DNA of 64,000 nucleotides from Pimelobacter simplex (GCA_016803235.1 JADCLI010000001.1:124001-188000), one strand, 5' to 3'. Shown: positions 7,994 to 16,481, counted from the first letter of the stretch. The notes: generated by a model from the letters alone, not told the origin. Numbers and translations: made by a program.

Positions 7994-8956
7994 ATGGCGT
8001 CCCCCGCGGTGGAGATCGAGGTCGAGAACCGCGTCGTCCGGGTGAGCAACCCCGACCGCGTCTACTTCCCGGCGATCGGTGCCACCAAGCTCGACCTCGT
8101 CGAGTACTACCTCGCCGTCGGCGACGGGATCGTCAACGCGCTGTGGGAGCGCCCGTGCATGCTGCACCGCTTCCCGAAGGGCCTCGACGGCGACAAGGTG
8201 CACCAGAAGCGGCTGCCGGCCGGGGCGCCCGACTGGGTGGAGACGGTGCAGCTGTACTTCCCGCGCTGGCAGCGCACCGCCGACGAGCTGTGCGTGACCG
8301 AGCTGGCGTCGGTGATCTGGGCGGTGCAGATGTCGACGGTCGAGTTCCACCCGTGGAACAGCCGCCGCGGCGCCACCGAGATGCCCGACGAGTGGCGCAT
8401 CGACCTCGACCCCGGCCCGGCGGCGACCTACGACGACATCCGCAAGGTCGCCCACGTCGCCCACGAGGTGCTCGACGAGCTCGGCGCCGTCGGCTACCCC
8501 AAGACCAGCGGCAGCAAGGGCCTCCACGTCTACGTGCGGATCGAGCCGGAGCACGACCACAAGGGCGTCCGACGCGCCGCGCTCGCCTTCGCCCGCGAGG
8601 TGGAGCGCCGTGCGCCCGAGCTGGTCACCACCACCTGGTGGAAGAAGGACCGCGACCCCGCGTCGGTCTTCGTCGACTACAACCAGAACGCCCGCGACCA
8701 CACGATCGCGGCGGCGTACTCGGTGCGCGGGCTGCCCGATGCCCGCGTCTCGACCCCGATCCGCTGGGACGAGGTGGACGACGCCGACCCCCGCGACTTC
8801 ACGATCCGCACCGTGCCCCAACGGTTCGCCGAGCTCGGCGACCTGCACCACGACATCGACGACCACGTCTTCGACATCGGCCCGCTGCTGGAGTGGGCGG
8901 CCCGCGACGACGAGGCCGGAGCGGCCGAGCCGCCGGCCGACGCGCCCGCGGAGTAG
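7994..8956 (+). CDS. ligD-pol: Stand-alone LigD-type polymerase (PolDom, primase family)
   Basis: A 320-residue archaeo-eukaryotic-primase-type polymerase equivalent to the polymerase domain of LigD, used in end filling during non-homologous end joining or in other gap repair. It shows the DLDPGP catalytic carboxylate motif (137-142), the TSGSKGLHVY nucleotide-binding segment (171-180) and FVDYNQNARD with a further acidic residue. The ligase and phosphoesterase domains are absent from this protein, and no ku or ligase gene is in the window. Actinobacteria often carry separate LigD-like polymerase genes, so this could be a paralogue rather than the only one. It begins 18 nt after the Nudix gene and ends 9 nt before kynU. 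Confidence 0.9.
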   Translation: MASPAVEIEVENRVVRVSNPDRVYFPAIGATKLDLVEYYLAVGDGIVNALWERPCMLHRFPKGLDGDKVHQKRLPAGAPDWVETVQLYFPRWQRTADELCVTELASVIWAVQMSTVEFHPWNSRRGATEMPDEWRIDLDPGPAATYDDIRKVAHVAHEVLDELGAVGYPKTSGSKGLHVYVRIEPEHDHKGVRRAALAFAREVERRAPELVTTTWWKKDRDPASVFVDYNQNARDHTIAAAYSVRGLPDARVSTPIRWDEVDDADPRDFTIRTVPQRFAELGDLHHDIDDHVFDIGPLLEWAARDDEAGAAEPPADAPAE

Positions 8957-8965
8957 GTTGCGCAG

Positions 8966-10171
8966 GTGACCCTCGATGCCGCTGCGCTGGACGCCCGTGA
9001 CCCCCTCGCCCCGCTCCGTGCCCGATTCGTCGGAGCGGACGGACCGGTCGTCTACCTCGACGGCAACTCGCTCGGCCGCCCGCTGCGCGCGACGGCCGAG
9101 CGGATCCGCTCGTTCGTCGAGGAGGAGTGGGGCGGTCGGCTGATCCGCGGCTGGGACGAGCGCTGGTTCGACCTCCCGCTCACGCTCGGCGACCGGCTCG
9201 GCGAGGTCGTCCTCGGCGCCGCTGCGGGCCAGACCGCGGTCGGCGACTCGACCACGGTGCTGCTCTACAAGATGGTCCGTGCGGCGGTCGCCGCCCGTCC
9301 CGGGCGCGGCGAGATCGTCGTCGACCGCGACAACTTCCCGACCGACCGGTACGTCGTCGAGGGGGTCGCCGCCGAGTGCGGGCTCACGGTCCGGTGGATC
9401 GAGGCCGACCCGGACGGAGGGGTGACCCTCGAGGACCTGGCGCCGGTGGTCGGACCCGACACCGCGCTCGTCGTGGTCAGCCACGTCGCCTACAAGTCCG
9501 GCTACCTCGCCGACGTCGCCGCTCTCGCCAGGCTCGCCCACGACGCCGGCGCCTGGATCCTGGTCGACCTGTGCCACTCCGGCGGCTCGGTGCCGGTCGA
9601 GCTGGACGCGTGGGAGATCGACGTCGCGGTCGGCTGCACCTACAAGTACCTCAACGGAGGCCCGGGCTCACCCGCCTTCGGGTACGTCGCCGCCCGGCAC
9701 CTCGAGGACGGCACCTTCGCCCAGCCGGTGCAGGGCTGGATGGGGGCCGCGGACTCCTTCACGATGGGGCCGTCGTACGCCCCCGCCGCGGGCATCCGGC
9801 GGCTCCTCAGCGGCACCCCGCCGATCCTGGGCATGCTCGGCCTGGAGGACATGCTCGACCTGATCGCGGAGGCGGGGATGGACGCGGTGCGGGCCAAGTC
9901 GGTGGCACTGACCGAGCACGCCGTCGCGCTCATCGACCGCGACCTGCCCGAGGTCAGGATCGCCTCGCCGCGCGATCCCGCGGTGCGCGGCGGGCACGTC
10001 ACCATCGCGCACCCGCGGATGCGCGAGGTGACCGCAGCGCTGTGGGAGCGCGACGTCATCCCGGACTTCCGGATGCCCGACGGGCTGCGGATCGGGCTCT
10101 CGCCGCTGTCGACCTCGTTCGCCGAGGTGGCGGCCGGCGTGGACGCGATCGGTCAGGCGCTGAGCGGCTGA
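8966..10171 (+). CDS. kynU: Kynureninase
   Basis: PLP enzyme that cleaves kynurenine (or 3-hydroxykynurenine) to anthranilate and alanine in tryptophan breakdown. The 401-residue protein begins at GTG 8966. The Schiff-base lysine is Lys227 in CTYKYLNGGPG, and Asp201 in LVDLCHSGG should hold the PLP ring nitrogen. YLDGNSLGRP near residue 30 is the characteristic kynureninase N-terminal motif. No tryptophan or kynurenine dioxygenase gene is adjacent, so the pathway partners must be elsewhere. The 3' end overlaps the convergent small gene by 19 nt. Confidence 0.93.
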   Translation: MTLDAAALDARDPLAPLRARFVGADGPVVYLDGNSLGRPLRATAERIRSFVEEEWGGRLIRGWDERWFDLPLTLGDRLGEVVLGAAAGQTAVGDSTTVLLYKMVRAAVAARPGRGEIVVDRDNFPTDRYVVEGVAAECGLTVRWIEADPDGGVTLEDLAPVVGPDTALVVVSHVAYKSGYLADVAALARLAHDAGAWILVDLCHSGGSVPVELDAWEIDVAVGCTYKYLNGGPGSPAFGYVAARHLEDGTFAQPVQGWMGAADSFTMGPSYAPAAGIRRLLSGTPPILGMLGLEDMLDLIAEAGMDAVRAKSVALTEHAVALIDRDLPEVRIASPRDPAVRGGHVTIAHPRMREVTAALWERDVIPDFRMPDGLRIGLSPLSTSFAEVAAGVDAIGQALSG

Positions 10172-10404
10172 GTCGGCTGGTCGGCCCGGTCCGACCGGTC
10201 CGACCGGTCCGGGTCCGCGAGGGCGGCGCGCAGGTCCCGGGCGTGCGCGTGCAGGATCACGGCGGCGAAGCCGTTGCCGCACGCGTCCTCGTGGTCGGCC
10301 TCGCGGTCCCACTCGTCGGCCAGCCGACGGGCCTCCGCCCGCGGGTCGGCCAGCAGTTCGCGCGCTGCGGCCCGCTTGCGGGCCTCGCTGTTCATCATCG
10401 GCAT
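10153..10404 (-). CDS. Small hypothetical protein
   Basis: An 83-residue protein rich in Ala, Arg, Asp and Glu, without a family I can name. The ATG at 10404 is preceded by a strong GGAGG six bases upstream, which favours it over the internal ATGs at 10398 and 10395. The core ([19 protein letters not shown]) looks helical and charged. The C-terminal tail [10 protein letters not shown] comes from a 9-bp DNA repeat and lies over the end of kynU on the other strand. It is divergent from rpe. Confidence 0.6.
   Translation of the reverse strand: MPMMNSEARKRAAARELLADPRAEARRLADEWDREADHEDACGNGFAAVILHAHARDLRAALADPDRSDRSDRADQPTQPLSA
10187..10213. repeat. Short tandem repeat, 9-bp unit CGGTCCGAC
   Basis: Nearly three head-to-tail copies of CGGTCCGAC (10187, 10196 and 10205, the last imperfect) lie just past the kynU stop, inside the tail of the small minus-strand gene, where they encode repeated Asp-Arg-Ser. 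It is probably a slippage product without a role. Confidence 0.7.
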
Positions 10405-10510
10405 CGTGGGCCTCCCCCCGGGAAGTGCTGTCCCCTCCATGATCGGCCGGGGGAGGCGGTCGCGGAGCGAAATCGGTGGATCGGGTCCCGGCTCCCTAGA
10501 CTGGCCGCCC

Positions 10511-11176
10511 GTGGGCCACATCCAGATCACCCCGTCCATCCTCAACTCCGACTTCGCGCGGCTCGGTGAGGAGGTCGCCCGGATCCCCGGCGCCGACTGG
10601 GTGCACGTCGACGTCATGGACAACCACTTCGTCCCCAACCTGACCTTCGGTCCGGCGATGGTCGAGGCGCTGGCCCGGGTCAGCCCGGTGCCGCTCGACG
10701 CCCACCTGATGATCGAGGACGCCGACCGCAACGCGCCGGCGTACGTCGAGGCGGGCTGTGGCTCGGTCACCTTCCACGTCGAGGCCGCCAAGGCCCCGGT
10801 CCGGCTCGCCCGCGAGATCCGCTCGGCCGGAGCCCGCGCCTCGATGGCGCTCAAGCCCGCCACACCGATCGAGCCCTACGAGGACCTGCTGCCCGAGCTC
10901 GACATGGTGCTGATCATGACCGTCGAGCCGGGCTTCGGCGGCCAGAGGTTCCTCGACCTGTGCCTGCCCAAGATCCGCCGTGCCCGCGCGCTGATGGACA
11001 AGCACGGCGTCGAGACCTGGCTCCAGGTCGACGGCGGCGTGTCGCTGGAGACCATCGAGCGCTGCGCCGAGGCGGGCGCGGACGTGTTCGTGGCCGGCTC
11101 GGCCGTCTACTCCGCGGAGGACCCCGACGCCATGGTCGCCGCGCTGCGAGCGAAGGCCGACGCCGCGCGTTCCTAG
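10511..11176 (+). CDS. rpe: Ribulose-phosphate 3-epimerase
   Basis: Interconverts ribulose-5-phosphate and xylulose-5-phosphate in the pentose phosphate pathway. The 221-residue TIM barrel starts at GTG 10511 with the family N-terminus [16 protein letters not shown]. The metal and catalytic positions are visible in [34 protein letters not shown] and the phosphate-binding VDGGVSLET and VAGSAVYS. Length is normal. Elsewhere in Actinobacteria it often follows rsmB; here about 6.9 kb of unrelated genes lie between. Confidence 0.96.
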   Translation: MGHIQITPSILNSDFARLGEEVARIPGADWVHVDVMDNHFVPNLTFGPAMVEALARVSPVPLDAHLMIEDADRNAPAYVEAGCGSVTFHVEAAKAPVRLAREIRSAGARASMALKPATPIEPYEDLLPELDMVLIMTVEPGFGGQRFLDLCLPKIRRARALMDKHGVETWLQVDGGVSLETIERCAEAGADVFVAGSAVYSAEDPDAMVAALRAKADAARS

Positions 11177-11179
11177 CGC

Positions 11180-11767
11180 TCAGAGGTCCGGCGGCGCCCC
11201 GACCTCGACCGGTACGTCGGGCCGGTTCTCGCCGATCCAGGCGAGCAGCTCCTGGAGCGGCCCCAACGCCTCCGTCCCGACCACCGCCGTCAGCGCTGCC
11301 GAGGGCGGGGAGATGCCGAAGGCCTGCGCCAGGTCGGCGCTGGTCCGCGGCGTCCCGTCGACGGTGATGTCGCCGTCGTGGCGTGCCACGAAGCGCAGCA
11401 CGGGCAGGTGGACCGCCTCGTCGACGTACGGGGGCACGACCTCCCACCAGCGCACCTCCACGAGCGCGACCGCGGGCCAGGTGAGCAGGGCACCGACGTC
11501 GGGGCCGCGCACGGTGACGCCCACACCGTCGAGGTGGACGTCGGTGGGGTGCCGCAGCCGCGGCCTGCGGGCGAGCCGGCCGAGGCCCCAGCCGAGGACG
11601 ACCAGGCCCGCGAGGGCGAGCATCAGGGCACTCAGCCGGTCGTCGGTGTCGAGATCCCGGACGGCGATCGCGACCAGGGGAGCGACGAGCAGCAACACGC
11701 CGACGGGGACCGCCACCACGACGCTGGGCGGGCGGCCGCCGGCGGGTGCGGGCAACCGGACGTCCAT
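11180..11767 (-). CDS. Two-helix membrane protein of unknown function
   Basis: A 195-residue protein with two hydrophobic helices near the N-terminus (about residues 15-35 and 45-62), then a soluble domain with HPTDVHLDGVGVTVRGPD and WEVVPPYVDEAVHLPV. The layout (two helices, then a domain with short strands) resembles PH-like bacterial membrane proteins, but I cannot assign a family with certainty. The ATG at 11767 is chosen because it places the first helix normally and leaves a 24-nt divergent gap to the MOSC gene; longer frames run into that gene. It ends 3 nt after the rpe stop on the opposite strand. Confidence 0.65.
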   Translation of the reverse strand: MDVRLPAPAGGRPPSVVVAVPVGVLLLVAPLVAIAVRDLDTDDRLSALMLALAGLVVLGWGLGRLARRPRLRHPTDVHLDGVGVTVRGPDVGALLTWPAVALVEVRWWEVVPPYVDEAVHLPVLRFVARHDGDITVDGTPRTSADLAQAFGISPPSAALTAVVGTEALGPLQELLAWIGENRPDVPVEVGAPPDL

Positions 11768-11791
11768 GGGCCGCACCCTAGCCTTGGCGAC

Positions 11792-12259
11792 ATGGACCAC
11801 CCGCCCGTCGTCGCCGCGATCCACCTCGCCAAGGCGACCCGGCTGCCGATGCAGTCGAAGGACGAGGTCGAGGTGGAGACCGGGCGGGGGATCGTGGGTG
11901 ACCGCTACCACGGCACGAGGCACCGCCACGTCACCGTGCAGAGCCGGGAGACGCTGGACGAGGCGGCCGCGGCCTACGGGCGCCCGGTGCCCAGCGAGCT
12001 GACCCGCCGCAACCTGACGATCAGCCGCGGTGTCGTACCGCGGGACCCGGGGGCCCGGATCCGGGTCGGGGCGGTGCTGCTCGAGGTGGTCCGGGTCGCG
12101 GCACCGTGCCGGCTGCTCGACGACACGATCGGCGCCGGAGCGCAGGAGGCGCTCCGGCGCCGCGCCGGGACCGTGTTCCGCGTGCTCGAGGGAGGGACGA
12201 TCCGCGTCGGCGACCCCGTCGACCTCGAGGTCAGCTCTCCAGCGCCGCGTCCAGCGTGA
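11792..12259 (+). CDS. MOSC domain protein
   Basis: A 155-residue MOSC domain, the C-terminal fold of molybdenum cofactor sulfurases, found alone in YiiM-type proteins that handle sulfur or N-hydroxylated compounds with a molybdenum cofactor. Typical motifs are GIVGDRYHG near residue 33, ELTRRNLTI near 69, and a conserved cysteine in VAAPCRLLDD near 107. The start is ATG 11792, with the membrane-protein gene diverging 24 nt away. The 3' end overlaps the convergent osmC-like gene by 29 bp. The substrate is unknown. Confidence 0.87.
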   Translation: MDHPPVVAAIHLAKATRLPMQSKDEVEVETGRGIVGDRYHGTRHRHVTVQSRETLDEAAAAYGRPVPSELTRRNLTISRGVVPRDPGARIRVGAVLLEVVRVAAPCRLLDDTIGAGAQEALRRRAGTVFRVLEGGTIRVGDPVDLEVSSPAPRPA

Positions 12260-12671
12260 TCGGCACGGCGGCCAGCGCCTTGCTCACCGGGCAGCCGACC
12301 TTCGCGGCCCCCGCGGCCGCCTCGAAGGCCTCCGCGTCGAGCCCCTCGACCTCGGCGCGGACCGTCAGGACGATGCCCGAGATCTGGAACCCGCCGGCAG
12401 GGTCGGGGCCGAAGCTCACGTCGGCGGTCACGTCGAGCGCGATCGGCGTGCCGCCCGCCTTCTCGATCTGGCCCGACAGCGCCATGGAGAAGCAGGCCGA
12501 GTGAGCCGCAGCGATCAGCTCCTCGGGACTCGTGGTCCCGTCGGCCGCGTCGGAGGTCCGCCTGGGCCAGGAGACGCTGAAGGTGCCGGCGCCCGAGGAG
12601 GTCAGCTCGGCCTGGCCGGTGCCGTCCATCAGGCCGCCGTTCCAGGCGGTGCGTCCGGTGCGAGTGGGCAT
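12231..12671 (-). CDS. OsmC-family peroxiredoxin
   Basis: A 146-residue OsmC/Ohr-family thiol peroxidase that reduces organic hydroperoxides. The two reactive cysteines are in AAAHSACFSMALS (about residue 60) and KVGCPVSKAL (about residue 125). The start MPTRTGRTAWNGGL resembles OsmC rather than Ohr. The gene overlaps the MOSC gene at its 3' end. A GC-rich hairpin lies directly before the ATG and covers part of the likely ribosome-binding site. It is downstream of, and on the same strand as, the steroid genes kstD and the MaoC hydratase, but a separate promoter is possible. Confidence 0.9.
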   Translation of the reverse strand: MPTRTGRTAWNGGLMDGTGQAELTSSGAGTFSVSWPRRTSDAADGTTSPEELIAAAHSACFSMALSGQIEKAGGTPIALDVTADVSFGPDPAGGFQISGIVLTVRAEVEGLDAEAFEAAAGAAKVGCPVSKALAAVPITLDAALES

Positions 12672-12701
12672 GGGTGGGTCCTTTCGTCGGTGGACCCGCC
12701 C
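12672..12701 (-). terminator. Hairpin between hsd4B-like gene and osmC start
   Basis: Read on the minus strand, GGGCGGGTCC and GGACCCACCC pair over 10 bp with one C-A mismatch around a 10-nt loop, and the second arm is directly followed by the osmC ATG. It may end the kstD/MaoC transcript, or hide part of the AAGGA ribosome-binding site of osmC. There is no T-run. Confidence 0.4.
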
Positions 12702-12717
12702 AACGTAGCGCCGGCAG

Positions 12718-13596
12718 CTAGGCCAGCGACAGCACGCAGTCCGCGAGCACCGGGGAGCCGTCCCGCTCGCCGCCGTCGATGCTCGCCGACCCGATCACCG
12801 ACGAGCCGTCGCGCCACCCGGCGACCCGGATCGTCTCGCCCGGGAACACCACCCCGGCGAAGCGGCCCGTGAAGCCGCCGACCCGGGTGGCGTCGCCGCC
12901 GAGCAGGCCGTCGGTGAGCTCGCGCAGCACGATGCCGTAGGAGCACAGCCCGTGGAGGATCGGCGCCGGGAAGCCGGCCGCCTTCGCGAAGCCGGGGTCG
13001 GCGTGCAGCGGGTTGCGGTCGCCGCACAGCCGGTAGAGCAGGGCCTGCTGCGGTGTCACGGTGTACGACGACACGTGGTCCGGTTCGCGGTCGGGCACGA
13101 CCACCGCGGAGGCCGACCCGCGCTCGCCTCCCCAGCCGCCCTCGCCCTTGACGAAGATGGACGAGCGGACCCGCCACAGCTCCTCGCCGTCGGGCGAGGT
13201 GGCGACGCCCTCCTGCCAGATGACCGCGGCCTTGCCCTTGTCCCAGACGTCGGTGAGCGTGGTGCGCACGGTGGCCGTACCGGAGGTCGGGAGCGGGCCG
13301 GAGACGGAGATCGACTGCGAGCCGTGGACCACCTGGGCCAGGTTGATGTCGCACCCGGGCAGGTCGAGCGGCGGCGGGTCGGTCTCGTGGAAGGTCGGGG
13401 CCACGACGCCGAAGGACGGCAGCACCTGCAGCGCCGCGTCGTCCAGGGTGTACCGCAGCGCGGCGGCGGACAGGTTGTCGCCGGGACGTGCGCCCGCGCC
13501 GATGCCGAGGTGGTAGAGCAGCACGTCGGACTCGGTCCACGAGAAGGTGCGGGAGCCGAGGTCGGCCCCGATCGCGATGGACGGGTCAATCGGCAT
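12718..13596 (-). CDS. hsd4B: MaoC-like enoyl-CoA hydratase, steroid cluster (Hsd4B-like)
   Basis: A 292-residue protein with two hot-dog halves, as in hydratase-2 enzymes that add water to trans-2-enoyl-CoA. The catalytic hydratase-2 motif is in the C-terminal half: GDRNPLHADPGFAKAAGF followed by PILHGLCSYG. The neighbour kstD overlaps by 11 nt upstream on the same strand, the same pairing as Rv3537 (kstD) and Rv3538 (hsd4B) of Mycobacterium tuberculosis. The role there is hydration in beta-oxidation of the steroid side chain. The start is ATG 13596. The exact substrate here is an inference from synteny and fold. Confidence 0.82.
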   Translation of the reverse strand: MPIDPSIAIGADLGSRTFSWTESDVLLYHLGIGAGARPGDNLSAAALRYTLDDAALQVLPSFGVVAPTFHETDPPPLDLPGCDINLAQVVHGSQSISVSGPLPTSGTATVRTTLTDVWDKGKAAVIWQEGVATSPDGEELWRVRSSIFVKGEGGWGGERGSASAVVVPDREPDHVSSYTVTPQQALLYRLCGDRNPLHADPGFAKAAGFPAPILHGLCSYGIVLRELTDGLLGGDATRVGGFTGRFAGVVFPGETIRVAGWRDGSSVIGSASIDGGERDGSPVLADCVLSLA

Positions 13597-15244
13597 GGGC
13601 GATGTCCTCTGCGGCGAGATATCCGAACACGATGGCGGGACCGATGGTGCCACCCGGACCCGGGTAGGTGTTGCCCATGACGGCCGACGAGACGTTGCCG
13701 GCGGCGTACAGGCCGGGGATGACGGTGCCGTCCTCGCGCAGCACGCGGGCCCGCTCGTCGGTGACCAGGCCGCCCTTCGTGCCGAGGTCGCCGGGGACGA
13801 TCTTGACCGCGTAGAACGGGCCCTTCTCGATCGGCGCGAGCGAGCAGTTCGGCTTGACCGTCGGGTCCGAGTAGTACTTGTCGTAGGCCGACTCGCCTCG
13901 GTGGAAGTCCTCGTCGACACCCGCGCGGGCGAAGCCGTTGAACCGCTCGACGGTCGCGTCGAGCGAGCCTGACGGGAGGCCGACCTTGGCGGCCAGCTCC
14001 TCGAGGGTGTCGGCCCGGGTCACGACGCCCTCCTTGTACCAGCGGCCCGGGAACGGCTGCCGGCCGGCGACGCCGGCGAACAGGTAGCGGTTGCGGTAGG
14101 TCTGGTCGAAGACCATGTACGACGGCACGTGGTCCACGCCGGTCGCCTGGCCCTTGTAGATCTCGTGGGTGGCCTCGACGTAGGGGAGTGCCTCGTTCAT
14201 GTAGCGGGCGCCGGCCGAGTTGACGATGATCGAGCCGGGCAGGTTGCGCTCGGCCAGGCAGAACCAGGCGCGGCCGGGGAGCGGGATGGTCGGACCCCAC
14301 CACGCGTCGTCGAGCAGGTCGGTGGCGGCACCCGCCGCCGTGCCGGCGAGCAGGCCGGCGCCGGTGTTGGACGCGGCACCCGTAGACCAGGCGGACGAGG
14401 TCGGCTGGGGCAGGAACTTCTCGCGCAGCTCCTGGCTGTGCTCGAAGCCGCCCGAGCCGAGGATCACGCCGCGCCGGGCGCGGATCTCGCGGCGCTCGCC
14501 ACCGGACTCGACCACGACGCCGACCACGCGGCCGTCCTCGACGACCAGGTCGAGCAGGGCGGTGTCGTAGACGACCGGCACGCCGGCGTCGACCAGGCCC
14601 TTGCGCAGGCCGATCGCGATGGCGTTGCCCATCGCGAACATCCGCTTGCCCGTGAGGATCGCCAGCAGCCGCTTCACCATCACCTTGACCATGGTCAGCG
14701 GGCCGCGGACCGTGCGCAGGCCGAGGCTGAGCTTGCGGAAGTCGGCCTGGGTGACGATCAGGTTGGCCGGCGCCTTGGTGTACGGCGGGTGCAGCCGGTC
14801 CAGCTCGTCACCGAGGAAGCGGGCGTCCATCGGGACCGGCTCGACGCTGCGTCCGCGGGGGCGACCACCCGGCTGCTCGGGCAGGTAGTCGGCGTACTCG
14901 GGGACCCAGGTGAAGCGCAGCGGCGTCTTCTCCTTGAGGAAGTCGAGGACCTCCGGGCCGCGGTCGAGGTAGGTGTCGCGCCGGACCTTGGGCACGACGT
15001 CGCCGACGATCGCGTCGAGGTAGGTCTTCGCCGCCTCGCGGTCGTCGTCCTCGACCTGGCCCGCGGCGCGCAGCGCGTAGTTGCCGGGGATCCACACCCC
15101 GCCACCGGACCGGGCGGTCGACCCGCCGAAGTGGGCGCTCTTCTCGACCAGGACGGTGTCGAGACCCTGGTGGGCCGCGGCGAGCGCAGCCGACATGCCG
15201 GCACCGCCGGCGCCGACCACGACGACGTCGTAGGAGTCCTTCAT
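13586..15244 (-). CDS. kstD: 3-ketosteroid-delta1-dehydrogenase
   Basis: FAD enzyme that adds the 1,2 double bond to ring A of 3-ketosteroids, setting up opening of ring B in the 9,10-seco pathway. The 552-residue protein has the FAD motif VVVVGAGGAGMSAALAA at the N-terminus and the KstD C-terminal active-site segment YPGPGGTIGPA, holding the conserved Tyr and Gly. The ATG at 15244 gives MKDSYDVVVVG; a TTG two codons upstream is possible but unneeded. A perfect KstR-type box ends 10 bp upstream. The hsd4B-like gene overlaps its 3' end. It is unlike fumarate reductase or KSTD2-like Asp oxidases in carrying the KstD C-terminal segment. Confidence 0.92.
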   Translation of the reverse strand: MKDSYDVVVVGAGGAGMSAALAAAHQGLDTVLVEKSAHFGGSTARSGGGVWIPGNYALRAAGQVEDDDREAAKTYLDAIVGDVVPKVRRDTYLDRGPEVLDFLKEKTPLRFTWVPEYADYLPEQPGGRPRGRSVEPVPMDARFLGDELDRLHPPYTKAPANLIVTQADFRKLSLGLRTVRGPLTMVKVMVKRLLAILTGKRMFAMGNAIAIGLRKGLVDAGVPVVYDTALLDLVVEDGRVVGVVVESGGERREIRARRGVILGSGGFEHSQELREKFLPQPTSSAWSTGAASNTGAGLLAGTAAGAATDLLDDAWWGPTIPLPGRAWFCLAERNLPGSIIVNSAGARYMNEALPYVEATHEIYKGQATGVDHVPSYMVFDQTYRNRYLFAGVAGRQPFPGRWYKEGVVTRADTLEELAAKVGLPSGSLDATVERFNGFARAGVDEDFHRGESAYDKYYSDPTVKPNCSLAPIEKGPFYAVKIVPGDLGTKGGLVTDERARVLREDGTVIPGLYAAGNVSSAVMGNTYPGPGGTIGPAIVFGYLAAEDIAHAD

Positions 15245-15253
15245 GGCCAAAAC

Positions 15254-15267
15254 TGTAACAGGTTCTA
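15254..15267. promoter_or_regulatory. KstR-type operator before kstD
   Basis: TGTAACAGGTTCTA fits the known KstR pattern T-N2-AAC-N2-GTT-N2-A at every fixed position. It lies 9 bp before the kstD ATG (minus strand) and about 100 bp upstream of the divergent RTX gene, so it could affect both. Confidence 0.85.
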
Positions 15268-15365
15268 GTCCGGCGACCGGTTCGGCCTCCGGGGTTTCGG
15301 TCCTCGCGGTGTGGGCACTTCCCGAAAGGCACCATTCGTCACAACTCCTGCTTGGGGGGAATCAC

Positions 15366-16481
15366 ATGAAGAAGCTGAATGCACTCGGGTGCGCCTTCGC
15401 GGCCACGCTTGCCCTTGGTACGGCGGCGCCCGCCCTGGCGGCGGACCTCGGCGGCACTCCGAAGAAGGACAAGATCGTCGGCACCGCCGAGGCCGACCAG
15501 ATCCTGGGCATGGGCGGCAAGGACAAGCTCTGGGGCGGCGAGGGTGGCGACCGCATCGAGGGCGGCACCGGCAACGACAGGATCGACGGCGGCAACGGCG
15601 ACGACTGGTACCTCTCGGGTGGCGACGGCAAGGACAAGATCTTCGGCGAGGCCGGCCGTGACCACCTCGAGGGAGGCCTCGGCAACGACAAGATCAACAC
15701 CGGCGACGGCGCCGACTCGGCCTCCGGCGGCGAGGGCAACGACAAGCTGCGCGCCGGCAACGGCGACCCGTCCCGGCCCGAGACGCGCTTCGACGAGGCC
15801 ACCGGGGCCGAGGTCCCCGACGGCTACGTCGGCGCCTCGATGGCCGGCGACGAGGGCAAGGACAAGCTCTGGGGCGGCTTCGGCAACGACAACCTCAGCG
15901 GCGGTGACGACAACGACAAGCTGAGCGGCTCCGAGGGCAGTGACGAGCTCGAGGGCGGCTCCGGCAACGACCAGCTCAAGGCGGGCAACGGCTACGACTG
16001 GCTCTTCGGCGGGACGGGCGAGGACAAGCTCAAGGGCGCCGCTGGCGACGACTTCCTCGGCGGCGGCGCGGGCAAGGACAAGGTCATCGGCGGAGCGGGG
16101 AACGACCGCTTCTACGAGCCGGCCGGTGAGGGCGACGTCATCAAGGGCGGCGCGGGCAACGACCTGCTCGGTGACCCGGAGGGCGGCTACCTGACCGGTC
16201 TTGTCAAGGCCATCGGCGGCGCGGGCGACGACACCCTCGTCATCGCCGACCCGGTCGACGGCACGGTGGTCAAGCCGGGGGCCGGCAACGACAAGGTCTA
16301 CGTCAAGAACCCCTACAAGGGCATGACGATCAAGTGCGGCGGCGGCGTGGACACGATCTACTTCAACGTCAAGGTCAAGAAGGTCAAGGCCAAGGGCTGC
16401 GAGACCGTGGTCATCGGCAAGGACGCGCTGCACTGGGACGCGGAGGGTGCCCAGGACGTGTGGTGGCGCCAGCTCGGCTGA
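15366..16481 (+). CDS. Secreted RTX-like calcium-binding repeat protein (copy 1)
   Basis: A 371-residue exported protein. A Sec signal peptide with an AxA site (residues 23-25, APALA) is followed by about 25 glycine/aspartate-rich nonapeptide-type repeats (GGxGNDKxxG), the hemolysin-type beta-roll that binds calcium. The last ~65 residues form a separate conserved cap with two cysteines (IKCGGG and KGCETV) that may form a disulfide, ending in a Trp-rich tail (VWWRQLG). The start ATG 15366 follows GGGGGGAA. Type I secretion is not expected in a Gram-positive; Sec export is. It is divergent from kstD and next to a paralogue. The function is unknown; calcium-dependent surface or adhesion roles are possible. 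Confidence 0.85.
   Translation: MKKLNALGCAFAATLALGTAAPALAADLGGTPKKDKIVGTAEADQILGMGGKDKLWGGEGGDRIEGGTGNDRIDGGNGDDWYLSGGDGKDKIFGEAGRDHLEGGLGNDKINTGDGADSASGGEGNDKLRAGNGDPSRPETRFDEATGAEVPDGYVGASMAGDEGKDKLWGGFGNDNLSGGDDNDKLSGSEGSDELEGGSGNDQLKAGNGYDWLFGGTGEDKLKGAAGDDFLGGGAGKDKVIGGAGNDRFYEPAGEGDVIKGGAGNDLLGDPEGGYLTGLVKAIGGAGDDTLVIADPVDGTVVKPGAGNDKVYVKNPYKGMTIKCGGGVDTIYFNVKVKKVKAKGCETVVIGKDALHWDAEGAQDVWWRQLG

Noticed and set aside
7994..8956. Full LigD protein
   Set aside because: The frame ends after the polymerase domain, with kynU directly after; no ligase motif (ExDGxR) is present.
15245..15250. TTG start for kstD two codons upstream
   Set aside because: The ATG at 15244 gives the usual short N-terminus before the FAD motif.
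15451..16150. CRISPR-like array of regular repeats
   Set aside because: The periodic bases are GGxGNDK codons of the RTX beta-roll; there are no constant direct repeats with unique spacers.
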